From CAVTYH01 sp963738835 (GTDB lineage: Bacteria; Planctomycetota; Planctomycetia; Pirellulales; JADZDJ01), in the NCBI GenBank assembly GCA_963738835.1, contig CAVTYH010000002.1, positions 620,001-684,000 on the forward strand: 64,000 nt of DNA. The letters are read 5' to 3'. The position numbers and the translations under genes are program-made. The notes beneath the pieces are model-generated. The model was not told the DNA's origin. It did no database searches and saw nothing but the letters and a program-made list of their open reading frames with translations. The stretch's first letter is position 1. Each line of letters begins with the position of its first letter. Positions 1 to 9,058 of this stretch are shown here, one piece after another.

Positions 1-2228
1 AGCTGATCACCCCCGACAGCCCCACGAAGCGCATCGGCGGCGAACCGATTAAAGGCTTTCGCACGGTCGAGCATTCGCGGCCGATGCTTTCGATCGACAA
101 CACGTACGATCATGCCGAGGTCATCGCCTGGCACAACCGTATGGTCAAAGAATTGAAACTGCCGGCCGACGAAAAAGTTACCTACGTCGTGGAGCCGAAA
201 GTCGACGGCGTCGCGGTCAGTCTGCGCTATGAAAACGGTTTGCTGGTGCTGGGCGCCACCCGCGGCGATGGACAGCGCGGCGACGATATTACTCAAAACG
301 TGCAGACTATCCGCGCGATTCCGTTAAAATTATCGGCGACGAAGAAGTTGCCGCTGCTGGAAGTGTTGGAAGTACGGGGCGAGATTTTCATGCCGGCGGC
401 TGAATTCGCCAAAATCAACCAGCGACTTCGCGCCGCGGGAAAAGAACCGCTGGCCAATCCGCGCAACGCCACGGCCGGCACGCTGAAGCAGCTCGATTCG
501 CAAACGGTGGCCCAGCGGCGTTTGGAATTCATCGCCCACGGCCGCGGCGAAATCAGCGACGAGCCATTCGATCGTTACAGCCAACTGCTCGACGCCTTCA
601 AAACATGGGGCGTGCCGACGAACCCATTGACGAAAATCTGTCACTCGATCGACGAAGTGTGGCAGTTCATCGAAGACTTCCAACAGCAGCGGACCAAGTT
701 GCCGTACGGCGTCGATGGTGTGGTGGTCAAAGTCGATCGCTACGATTGGCAAGAGCAGTTGGGCTACACCAGCAAATCGCCGCGGTGGTGCATCGCTTAC
801 AAATACGCTGCCGAGCAAGCGACCACAAAACTGATCAAAGTCGATTGGCAAGTCGGCAAATCCGGCAAGCTCACGCCCCGGGCCACCATGGAGCCGGTCT
901 TTCTAGCCGGCACCACGGTCCGCCACGCTACGCTACACAACTTGGGAGAAATCCGCCGCAAAGACATTCGGCTGGGCGATACGGTGGTGATCGAAAAAGC
1001 CGGCGAGATTATTCCACAAGTCGTGCGAGTGGTGCTGGACGAACGTGACAAACATTCCAAACCAATCGCCCCGCCGGAAAAATGCCCGGAGTGCGGCGGC
1101 GATGTGGAAAGCGAGCACGACGAATCGGGCAAAGAAACCGCCCGCTACTGTATCAACCCCGAGTGTCCCGCCCAATTCCGCGAACGGCTGATTCATTTCG
1201 CCGGCCGCAAACAGATGGACATCGAGGGGCTGGGCGAAGAGGTGATCGATCAACTCTTGAAGCACAAGCTGGTTTCGCATTTTGCCGATCTCTATGAACT
1301 TGACGAAGCCCAGTTAGCAAACTTGACCCATGTTTCGGTCACGAAAAAAGGGGAGGAAATTCAAGTTCGCCTTGGCGAGAAGAACGCCCAGCAAATCCTG
1401 AATTCTCTCGTTGAGTCCAAAAAACGGGGACTGGGGCGCGTTCTGGCTTCATTGGGAATTAATCATATTGGAGAGCAAACGGTGCGCGTCGTCACTTCGA
1501 ACATTAATGAGATAGACGATCTTATGGATGCGAGTTTGGAAAGAATTCGTAGAGCAGTCGTGGATGAACGGGACCATCTGGGTCTTCAGGATTTGACGCA
1601 GATTGCCAATAAATTCTTTGAACAACTTCACTCGCCCAACGGAAGAATGAGGATAGAGAATGCGTACAAGGCTGCAAAAATTAACTCGTCGGAGAATCCG
1701 GTCAAATTATTCCTAAACGACTTACCAAGTACTGCAAAAGAAAGTTGGGGTGTGGGCTGGGGCCAAAATAAATTAGGAAAAAAAGATCGCATCCTCAAAC
1801 GTTTTGCGACATTAGATCAACTTGTTGCAGCCACGGTTGATGATTTCATCGAACTCTTCAACGATAAGAATGACGAAGTTGTTGGCCATTCGCTTTATAA
1901 TTTCCTGCAATCAAAGACTGGGAAAGATACGGTTAGGCAATTGCAAAGAGTTGGCGTCGAAATGAAGAGCCACGAAAAATCAAAAGCTGATGTGGATTCG
2001 CCTTTCGCGGGCAAAACCGTTGTGGTTACCGGCACTTTTGAAAAATACAGCCGCGACGAAATACATGAGTTGATCCGCTCGAACGGTGGAAAGCCAACCA
2101 CGAGCGTTTCAAAGAGTACCGATTATCTTGTGGTCGGCGAGAGCGCTGGCAGCAAACTCGAAAAAGCCCGGGAACTACAAGTCCCTGTGTTAAGTGAGCA
2201 AGAATTCCTCGCTCTGTTGGCAAAGTAG
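1..2228 (+). CDS. ligA: NAD-dependent DNA ligase LigA (5' end outside window)
   Basis: Seals nicks in duplex DNA using NAD+ during replication and repair. The reading frame is open from base 3, so the first ~50 residues lie upstream. Visible in order: a TPDSPT adenylation-domain motif near base 15, the catalytic KVDG lysine near base 198, the OB fold, a four-Cys zinc finger (CPEC then two Cys, bases ~1083-1165), a helix-hairpin-helix region, and a C-terminal BRCT domain from ~1990. The HhH region is about 75 residues longer than in the E. coli enzyme and its Gly-rich hairpins are hard to recognise. GC content falls visibly from about base 1300. The enzyme family is certain; the unusual C-terminal half is what I see, not an annotation transfer. 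Confidence 0.96.
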   Translation, partial: LITPDSPTKRIGGEPIKGFRTVEHSRPMLSIDNTYDHAEVIAWHNRMVKELKLPADEKVTYVVEPKVDGVAVSLRYENGLLVLGATRGDGQRGDDITQNVQTIRAIPLKLSATKKLPLLEVLEVRGEIFMPAAEFAKINQRLRAAGKEPLANPRNATAGTLKQLDSQTVAQRRLEFIAHGRGEISDEPFDRYSQLLDAFKTWGVPTNPLTKICHSIDEVWQFIEDFQQQRTKLPYGVDGVVVKVDRYDWQEQLGYTSKSPRWCIAYKYAAEQATTKLIKVDWQVGKSGKLTPRATMEPVFLAGTTVRHATLHNLGEIRRKDIRLGDTVVIEKAGEIIPQVVRVVLDERDKHSKPIAPPEKCPECGGDVESEHDESGKETARYCINPECPAQFRERLIHFAGRKQMDIEGLGEEVIDQLLKHKLVSHFADLYELDEAQLANLTHVSVTKKGEEIQVRLGEKNAQQILNSLVESKKRGLGRVLASLGINHIGEQTVRVVTSNINEIDDLMDASLERIRRAVVDERDHLGLQDLTQIANKFFEQLHSPNGRMRIENAYKAAKINSSENPVKLFLNDLPSTAKESWGVGWGQNKLGKKDRILKRFATLDQLVAATVDDFIELFNDKNDEVVGHSLYNFLQSKTGKDTVRQLQRVGVEMKSHEKSKADVDSPFAGKTVVVTGTFEKYSRDEIHELIRSNGGKPTTSVSKSTDYLVVGESAGSKLEKARELQVPVLSEQEFLALLAK

Positions 2229-2364
2229 TTTGCCCAGGTGGTTCCTCGAATAGAGACGTGTTTATTTGCAGTTGGATTGAGGTCAATGTAGGCTTTGAAA
2301 CGAGCCACCCTTTGAAGGGTTGTTTCGGCAAAGAAAAAGCCAGTTCGATTTCCGAGGCTAAGCC

Positions 2365-3627
2365 ATGTACGACTTCGCGGTCGTTGACACAGAAACAACA
2401 GGGCTTCCGAATCGACGTCATAATCGAATTGTGGAGGTGGCGGTAGTTCGCCTCTCGCCGTCGCTACAAGTTGTCGGCGAGTTCGAAACTCTCTTGAACC
2501 CGAAACGAGACAGCGGACCTACAAGTATTCATGGCATTTCCTCCCAAAGCATTATCGATGCACCGTGCTTTGAAGACGTGGCTGGGGATTTAATGGACTC
2601 GATCAACGGTTGTGTGCTAGTCGCCCACAACGCGCCGTTCGATGCGATGTTTCTTCGTGCGGAATTCGAACGAATCGGACTTCAGTTGCCCGAACTGCCA
2701 ATCGTTTGCACGATGAAACTTGCTCGCTGTCTCGGAAAGGCATGGCTGTCTGTAGACTTGGAAAGCTGTTGTGCTACGTTGGGGATCGATCATATCGATC
2801 CGCATCGAGCATTGTCAGATGCGCGGGTAACAGCGGAATTGTTTCGCCAGATCGCAAGACACTTATTCTCCAATAAGCCGATCAATCTCAAGAAATTAGA
2901 TTGTCGAGGAAAAATTCCCTGGTCGGTTGATTGCGAATGTTTAAAACGATCGGGTCGAAGGTGGACACGCGAACAAGCCGAATCCGAAAATGCGGGACCA
3001 TGTCCTCAGCTTTCCAAGATGGTTTACCGTCTGGCAGGCATGATTCGGATAAATGAAGTCAAACACGAAGTTGCAGGCTATCTCGACGTGCTCGACCACG
3101 TGCTTGAAGATCGTCTTGTAACGAAGGAAGAAGCCGAGAATTTGTTCGAAGCGGCAAAGACGTGGGACCTTACACCGGAAGAAGTCGTAGAAGCTCATCG
3201 GTTGTATATGCGTCGGCTAGCTGTTGCGGCGTTAGCCGACGGTATTGTGACAAATGCTGAACGAAGTGACCTTCAACTGGTTAATCGGTTGCTCGGCTTT
3301 GATGAGTTATTTCTCCAGTCAGCATTACATGAAGCGCAAACATCACGATCGGTAGCACAATCCAATGGAAAGTCGCTTGCGGGCATGACCGTCTGTTTCA
3401 CAGGCGAATGCTCATGCACGATTCACGGCGAATACATTTCTCGCGCAATGGCAGCAGAGCTTGCGGCAAAGGCAGGCCTGAGCGTGAAAGGAAATGTGAC
3501 AAAACAGCTTGACTTGCTAGTCGTGGCGGATCCCCATACACAATCCGGCAAGGCCAAAAAGGCGCGAAAACGGCGTTCGAATTATCCACGAGCCACTGTT
3601 CTGGCGGATGTGCGGCGTATCGGTTGA
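2365..3627 (+). CDS. DnaQ-type 3'-5' exonuclease with TerB-like and BRCT domains
   Basis: DEDDh exonuclease of the DNA polymerase III epsilon type. ExoI is VVDTETTG at residues 6-13, ExoII is the AHNAPFDAMF stretch near residue 91, and ExoIII is HRALSDA near residue 150, giving a full DEDDh set. Residues ~215-310 form an acidic helical segment resembling TerB-like domains, and residues ~335-420 resemble a BRCT domain (GMTVCFTGE start, DLLVVAD core). This order differs from replicative epsilon, which binds polymerase through a short tail. It follows ligA by 136 bp on the same strand, shares its lower GC and its BRCT ending, so a joint repair role is plausible but inferred. Confidence 0.85.
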   Translation: MYDFAVVDTETTGLPNRRHNRIVEVAVVRLSPSLQVVGEFETLLNPKRDSGPTSIHGISSQSIIDAPCFEDVAGDLMDSINGCVLVAHNAPFDAMFLRAEFERIGLQLPELPIVCTMKLARCLGKAWLSVDLESCCATLGIDHIDPHRALSDARVTAELFRQIARHLFSNKPINLKKLDCRGKIPWSVDCECLKRSGRRWTREQAESENAGPCPQLSKMVYRLAGMIRINEVKHEVAGYLDVLDHVLEDRLVTKEEAENLFEAAKTWDLTPEEVVEAHRLYMRRLAVAALADGIVTNAERSDLQLVNRLLGFDELFLQSALHEAQTSRSVAQSNGKSLAGMTVCFTGECSCTIHGEYISRAMAAELAAKAGLSVKGNVTKQLDLLVVADPHTQSGKAKKARKRRSNYPRATVLADVRRIG

Positions 3628-3647
3628 TTAATTACGGCACGACTTAA

Positions 3648-4190
3648 TCATTTCTTCTCACCGACGCCCAATTCCTTCAGCTTCGCCACCACGTCTTCGC
3701 CGGCCTTAGTGGTGTTGATTTTCTTGTCGATGGCCGCAACTGTGCCGTCCTTGCCGATATAAAATGTCCAGCGATTGGCCATTCCAGAACCATTCAACAC
3801 GCCATATTCTTTTGCTGTTTTGCCTTCGGGATCGCTCAAAATTGGGTAATCCACGGTAAGCGATTCCGCAAACGCCTTGTTGCCTTTGGCACCGTCGAAG
3901 GGGTCGACGCTGGCGGTAAAGTACGCAACGTCGAATTTGCGAATGGCCTCACCGTTTTCCTTCATCGATTTGCACTCGGCCGTGCATCCGCCGGTGAAAG
4001 CTTTCGGGAACCAGGCCAACACGACAGCCCGCTTGCCTTTGAACTCGCCCAAGTGATGCAACTTGCCGTCGGAGCCTTTCAGTTCAAAGTCGGGCGCCTT
4101 GTCGCCAACTTTTAGTTCCGCGGCCGTGACGGGCCGAATGACAAACGTCAGCGCGAACAATGCAGTGCAAATCAGGGTCACAATCTTCAT
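3648..4190 (-). CDS. Exported peroxiredoxin (AhpC/TSA, Bcp-like)
   Basis: Thiol peroxidase that reduces hydroperoxides. Residues 1-23 are a Sec signal peptide ending TAA, so it is exported, which is unusual for Bcp/PrxQ. The thioredoxin fold begins at KVGDKAPDFELKG; the active site reads AFTGGCTAEC, with the peroxidatic Cys in GGCT and a second Cys four positions on (CX3C rather than the classic CX4C of E. coli Bcp). The C-terminal half has the conserved YPILSDPEGKTAKEYGV and RWTFYIGKDG blocks. Convergent with the exonuclease gene, whose stop is 20 bp away. Confidence 0.92.
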   Translation of the reverse strand: MKIVTLICTALFALTFVIRPVTAAELKVGDKAPDFELKGSDGKLHHLGEFKGKRAVVLAWFPKAFTGGCTAECKSMKENGEAIRKFDVAYFTASVDPFDGAKGNKAFAESLTVDYPILSDPEGKTAKEYGVLNGSGMANRWTFYIGKDGTVAAIDKKINTTKAGEDVVAKLKELGVGEKK

Positions 4191-4456
4191 GGCAAACGCT
4201 CCTCAAGTATGGTGGGAATGGCCGGCGGAAGGTTGAGCAGTCGCCGGAACTGCTCGCGGGCTGTCATCAGCGTAGCATTTGATGTGCCGGGAATCCATCG
4301 GCGCACGGTTGTGCCATATTTCTCCGCAAATCAGCCCATTGCCGATGCGTGTCCAGCCCGTTACCCTGTCGCATCATCGCGACAACTTGTGACCAGAGTC
4401 GATACAATCAACTAACACCAGACTACCAGACACTTAGACACCAGACACCTTCCTCG
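4191..4456. other. Intergenic, divergent promoters presumed, CAGACACC tract
   Basis: Lies between the divergent peroxiredoxin and purH genes. No reading frame here looks real. Bases 4416-4450 are a run of the degenerate unit CAGACACC/CAGACTAC, a low-complexity tract seen at several other intergenic places in this window, directly before the purH start. Confidence 0.5.
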
Positions 4457-6069
4457 ATGTCCATCGTTCCCATCAAACACGCCGTCGTCAGTGTGTTCGA
4501 CAAGCTTGGCCTGATCGATTTTGCCCGTGGCCTGGCCGATCGCGGCGTGCAGATTTTCGCCTCCGGCGGCACACGCAAACATCTGGAGCAAGCAGGCCTG
4601 GCGGTGCGCGAAATCTCCGACTACACCGGCTTCCCGGAAATGATGGATGGGCGCCTCAAAACGCTGCACCCCAAGGTTCACGGCGGCATTCTGGCGCGGC
4701 ACAATCGGCAGGACGATCTGGCGTCGCTGCGCGAGCATGGCATTGTGCCGTTCGAGCTGGTGGTGGTGAACCTGTATCCGTTCGAAGCCACGATCGCCAA
4801 GCCTGGCGTGACCGATGAAGAAGCGATCGAACAGATCGATATCGGCGGCCCGACGCTGATTCGCGGGGCGGCAAAGAACCACGCTTTCACCTCTGTCGCC
4901 ACCTCGGCCGAGCAATACGCTTCGATTTTGGATTGCCTTGCCAAAAACGGCGGTACAACTTTGGAATTACGCCGCCGCCTGGCCGGCGAGGCGTTTGAAA
5001 TGATCGCCCATTACGATCGGGCCATCGCCGATTATTTCGCGCGATCGAACAGTCTCCCCTCTCCTCTGGGGAGAGGGGCCGGGGGTGAGGGGGCTGTGTC
5101 GGACATCTTCCCGCCTTCCATCACGCTCAGCCTCAAACGCCGCGAAGTGCTTCGCTACGGTGAAAACCCCCATCAGCAAGCGGCACTTTACGCACTGCCC
5201 TCGGCCGCCGGCGCGAATTTGGTTTCGGCGCAGCAGCTTAGCGGCAAAGAGCTTTCGTACAACAATTTGCTCGACCTGGATGCCGCGCTCACCATCGTCC
5301 GTTCGCTGCCCGACGCGGCGGCCGTGGTCATCAAGCACAACAATCCGTGCGGCGCGGCCAGTGGCGAGACGCTTTCCCAAGCCATGCGACTGCGCTGGAT
5401 GGCGATCCGGTCAGCGCCTTCGGCGGCATCGTCGGGGTGAATCGACCGCTGGACGCCGCTACGGCTGAAGTGCTGGTCGAGCCCGACAGATTTATCGAAG
5501 CCATCGTCGCGCCGTCGTTCGAACCAGCGGCGCTGAAAATTCTGACCACCAAACCGAAATGGAAAGCCAACGTGCGGCTGCTGCAAGTTGGCAATCTCGC
5601 AGCGCCGATCGACAGTTGGCAGTACCGGCACATTGAAGGTGGCTTTTTGATGCAAGAGGCCGACATCGCCGACGATCCAGAGAACGAGTGGACCGTGCCG
5701 ACGGAAAAAAAACCGACGGAAGCCCAACTCGCCGAACTCAAATTCGCCTGGGCGGTCTGCCGGCATGTGAAATCGAACGCCATTGTGCTGGCTCACGGTC
5801 GGATGCTGGTCGGGGTGGGGGCAGGGCAGATGAGCCGCGTGGATTCCACGCAGATCGCCATCCAGAAGGCCGGCGGCAAAGCAAAAGGTTCTGTGCTCGC
5901 CTCCGACGCGTTTTTTCCGTTCGCCGATTCCATCGCCCTGGCTGCCGACGCCGGCGTTACGGCCGTCATTCAACCCGGCGGCAGCCGCCGCGACGACGAA
6001 GTTATCGCCGCTTGCAACACCCACGGCATGCCGATGGTGTTCACGGGGCGGAGACATTTTCGACATTAA
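4457..6069 (+). CDS. purH: Bifunctional purine biosynthesis protein PurH (one frame break)
   Basis: AICAR formyltransferase / IMP cyclohydrolase, the last two steps of IMP synthesis. Residues 1-195 are the MGS-like cyclohydrolase (FASGGTRKHLE, DGRLKTLHPKVHGGIL, NLYPFE); then the transformylase domain (RYGENPHQQAA, catalytic VVIKHNNPCGAA). The frame breaks near 5392: GDPVSAFGG continues one frame over, as if one G were missing from CTG(G)CGCTGG. The second part runs to SRRDDE and MPMVFTGRRHFRH at the normal C-terminus, so the enzyme is otherwise complete. A palindromic element (5056-5093) is translated in frame as SPLGRGAGGEG in the inter-domain linker. I chose ATG 4457 because homology starts there. 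Confidence 0.93.
5056..5093 (+). repeat. REP-like GC palindrome, copy inside purH
   Basis: One of 16 copies in the window of a 34-40 bp element of the form CCCTCACCCCGGCCCTCTC-loop-GAGAGGG or its complement. Here it is read in frame within the purH linker between the two catalytic domains and introduces no stop. Confidence 0.8.
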
Positions 6070-6075
6070 AACCAT

Positions 6076-6130
6076 GTGTAGCGGCGGAGCTTGCTCCGCG
6101 CAAGCGCCGGGCCGAGCCCGGCCGCTACAC
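6076..6130. repeat. 55-bp palindromic repeat, GTGTAGCGGC ends
   Basis: Bounded by perfect 10-bp inverted ends GTGTAGCGGC/GCCGCTACAC and containing two inner hairpins (GCGGAGCTTGCTCCGC and a GGGCC-rich one). It starts 6 bp after the purH stop. Its reverse complement matches 53 of 55 bases of the element at 26145-26199, so it is a dispersed repeat, and its position suits a 3'-end hairpin. Confidence 0.85.
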
Positions 6131-6159
6131 GGAATTGAAAAGCGACATAGAGTTCGCCC

Positions 6160-7058
6160 ATGTCCGTTCTCGACAAAATTGTCGCCAGCAAACTTCGCGA
6201 GATCGAAGCGGCGAAAGCTGCGCAGCCGGAAGCTCTGGTTCGCGCCGCCGCAAGCGCCGCCCCTTCGCCGCGCAATTTTTTTGCAGCGCTGGCCGCGCCT
6301 GGGCCGATCAAGCTGATTGCCGAGGTGAAGAAAGCCAGCCCCAGCGCTGGCGTTATTCGCGCCGATTTCGATCCTGTCGAAATTGCGGAAATTTACGAGC
6401 AGCATGGAGCCACGTGCCTCAGCGTGCTGACCGACGAGCCGTTTTTTCAGGGCAGGTTGGAATACTTGCGTGACATTCGCGCCACGGTCCAACTACCGGT
6501 GCTGCGGAAAGATTTCATCCTCGACAAGTATCAGGTCTACGAAGCCCGTGCAGTCGGGGCCGATGCCGTGCTGCTGATCGCCGAGTGTCTCGACGATTGC
6601 AACCTGCGGGCCTTGCACAACGAAATTATGTCGCTGGGCATGACGCCGCTGGTCGAGTTGTACGAGCCGGCGAATTTGCCGCGGCGCTCGATGCCGGCGC
6701 CACGCTCATCGGCATCAACAACCGCGATTTGCACACCTTCAAAACCGATCTCGATCACACACTGCGGTTGCGCGAAAAGATTCCCGACCACTGCGTGCTG
6801 GTCTCCGAAAGCGGCATCCGCACCCGGGCCGATGTCGAGCGGCTTCAGTCCGCCGGCGTGAACGCCATTCTCGTCGGCGAAACGCTGATGGCCAGCCCCG
6901 ACATCGGCGCGGCGGTCGATGCCCTGCTGGGCGCTGAATCTTCTTCGGGTGTAACGGCTCGCCTTGACGAGCGCTGCCAGTGGCGCCAGCGCGGAGCGAG
7001 CTCCACCGCTTCACGATGCCGAAAATCGTTCTTCCGGCTTTGGGAGTGCCGGCTGTAA
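6160..7058 (+). CDS. trpC: Indole-3-glycerol-phosphate synthase TrpC (one frame break)
   Basis: Tryptophan pathway TIM-barrel enzyme closing the indole ring. Seen: MSVLDKIVASKLREIE start, LIAEVKKASPSAG phosphate/catalytic Lys block, LSVLTDEPFFQG, LPVLRKDFI with catalytic Lys, then LVELYEPANLP. Around base 6680 the frame shifts, apparently one G lost, and GATLIGINNRDLHTF, LVSESGIRTRADV and ILVGETLM follow in the next frame. The last ~35 residues after AVDALLG are not TrpC-like and come from a repeat-like GC-rich stretch, so the native stop may be slightly earlier. Follows purH by 90 bp across the palindromic repeat. Confidence 0.92.
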
Positions 7059-7180
7059 GCGATGATGGAACGATTTCTCACCGCCTCTTATCGCTGTCGC
7101 GACCGCGATACGCCTGCGGCTTTAGCGCGGCCACCCGGGGGGAAATTCCCGAGATTGGCGTGCGAACTCTTTGTAATTCT

Positions 7181-7226
7181 CCGACTTTTTCGACTTTGGC
7201 GCGCCAAACCCCGGCAGAATCAAAAT
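7181..7226 (+). repeat. 46-bp conserved intergenic sequence, copy 1
   Basis: CGACTTTTTCGACTTTG followed by GCGCC and CCGGCAGA then TCAAAAT. 41 of 46 bases match 38841-38886, in the same orientation. Both copies are noncoding and upstream of plus-strand genes; no function is known to me. Confidence 0.7.
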
Positions 7227-7333
7227 GATGGCGCACCGGTTTCCAATTGGCTTGCGAAGATGCGCACTAAGCTTGCAATATGCCGTTTTTCACGTCGGGT
7301 GGCCCGGGCTCGGCTGCGAGCTATGTTTGAGAG

Positions 7334-7705
7334 ATGTCGTCTTTCACGCCCAAAGTGTTTGCCCTCTGCGTGGCGCTGACCATCGGTCCGCCGATCGGGC
7401 TGGTGGCGTTGCATTACAACCAGTGGTTGGCTCCCCAGCCGATTGATCCGCGCTTCGCCCAAGGCGAGCTGCTGTTTTTCGAAGGCAACTATTGCGGGGC
7501 GTGCCAACGAATGAAGCCCGTGGTGGCGCGGTTGCGTGAAGAGGGTTTCATCATCCGCACGATGGAAGTGGAAGGGTGCCGGCAACAGGCCATCGACTAC
7601 GGCATTCACGCCGTGCCCACGTTCGTGCTGGTGCGCGACGGCCACGAAGTTCGCCGGGCCGTGGGCGTGATGTCGCCGGAATCGCTACAGCAACTGTGGC
7701 GGTAG
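7334..7705 (+). CDS. Membrane-anchored thioredoxin-like protein
   Basis: Residues 7-27 form one N-terminal membrane segment or uncleaved signal, so the thioredoxin domain would face the periplasm. The redox site is NYCGACQ (CXXC, residues ~53-57), followed by the cis-Pro loop AVPTFVLV. At 123 residues it is one minimal thioredoxin fold. It could reduce or oxidise exported protein thiols; direction cannot be told from sequence. Ends 5 bp from the convergent carboxypeptidase-like gene. Confidence 0.85.
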   Translation: MSSFTPKVFALCVALTIGPPIGLVALHYNQWLAPQPIDPRFAQGELLFFEGNYCGACQRMKPVVARLREEGFIIRTMEVEGCRQQAIDYGIHAVPTFVLVRDGHEVRRAVGVMSPESLQQLWR

Positions 7706-7710
7706 CCCAG

Positions 7711-9058
7711 TTACTTTGCCGATGATGGCTTGAAACTTTCCGTACCATCTGCACTGAGCCGCTTGACTCGGAGTTCCAATTCGCGAGTTTCACCCTCAGC
7801 AACTTTAAAACGGTCTTCAAACACGGGGTAATTGCCGACTAAGCTCCATTTCGGGTCCAAATACAGCCCCAAATAAGGTTGCCCGGCGGGAGTATGCAGT
7901 GTGAAAGTGCCGTCGGGCTTCACGTCGGCATAGTTCATGCCGTCGTAAGACGTTCGGTGAGAATCATGCGTCGTGATTTGCATGTGTTCATCTTTGCGGA
8001 ATATCACCGGCGATCTGGTGCCGACATCGATGACGCGTCCTTGAACAACGGCACCGCGCTCCATTCGCAAGTCGAGGGTGTTGGGGCCTGATGTCAACGG
8101 CACTTTCAACCGGAACAGATTGGGCCGATCTTTCAGCCTCGCCGACAATCGATAATCGCCAGGCGGCAGCGTTGCCAGGTGGTACTTGCCTCGATCGTCT
8201 GTCTTGGTTCGCGTCCAATTGTCCGAAGCGATATCGTCGCTGGAAAACTCGACGAGAACGCCTGCCGCGGGCTCTCCCGATTCCGCCAACACTACGTGGC
8301 CGTCGACGACCGCAGCGCGATGAATTGTCCCATTCGCCGTGCCAGGAACTTTCGTGTAGGAAATCAGCTGACGAGCGTAATCCGGATGCCGCACGTTGGC
8401 AAAGCACCTGGTGGTGACGCCGAACAATCCGTTGCCCATCGCCTGCGGCTTTTGATTTTCAAGATCAAACGGCAGCAAGTCCGAAATCTCGTAGTGGCCG
8501 CTGGCATCCGTAACCGCGGCGCAAATGCCGACTACGGGTTCGGACAACGAGCAACCCGCCCAGACGGTCGCCCCGGCGACAGGCTTTCCGTCATCGTCCA
8601 AGATGCGGCCTTGCAGCGTAGCAGCAGGCGTCAATTTGAGTTCGATGGCACGTTTGGCGGCCGTGTCAGCATCCATGAAACCACTAGCAGTCGTCGCCTT
8701 GCCCGGAGATTGTGCCGTCACGACTAAGGCGGCGTGCCGCTCTCGCACACTTTTCCCGTCGATATTCGGCAATACAAATTTTCCGTTCTTGTCGGAGCGA
8801 ACTTCTTGAAGTTCCCGCTGAGATATGTCGCCATAATAGTAGTCTACGAGAAACAACCGGACTCGTGCGCCGGCGATTGGTGTTTTGTTCTCATCGAAGC
8901 ACACACCGGAGATGGTTATTGATTCCACAGCGTGTTTGGTCTCATCGCCGGTTGACTTTTCCGTTGGGTTGTTCGATGGCGGCTGCTTCGCGGCGGGTTC
9001 TTCTTTCTTCTCAGTCGATTCGGTCGCATGCGATTTTTCGTCCTTAAGGTGTCTGAAC
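7711..9058 (-). CDS. Carboxypeptidase-regulatory-like repeat module, probably the C-terminal part of the M56 receptor
   Basis: Three or more beta-sandwich repeats of the carboxypeptidase regulatory/Ig-like type: ISGVCFDENKTPIAGARV, ATLQGRILDDDGKPVAGATV with GHYEISDL, a third with GVLVEFSSDD and YHLATLPPGDYRLSA, and a final VVQGRVIDVG unit. Residues before HLKDEKSHATES are not expected to be coding in this frame and no signal peptide or ribosome site precedes it, so translation more likely enters by frame continuation from the preceding segment (break near 9058). Order and wording closely parallel the module at ~9720-10730, implying an internal duplication. Extracytoplasmic ligand binding is inferred. 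Confidence 0.75.

Noticed and set aside
5188..6492. A 434-codon minus-strand frame
   Set aside because: Antisense to purH and trpC; composition (Arg, Gly, His rich) is typical of a shadow.
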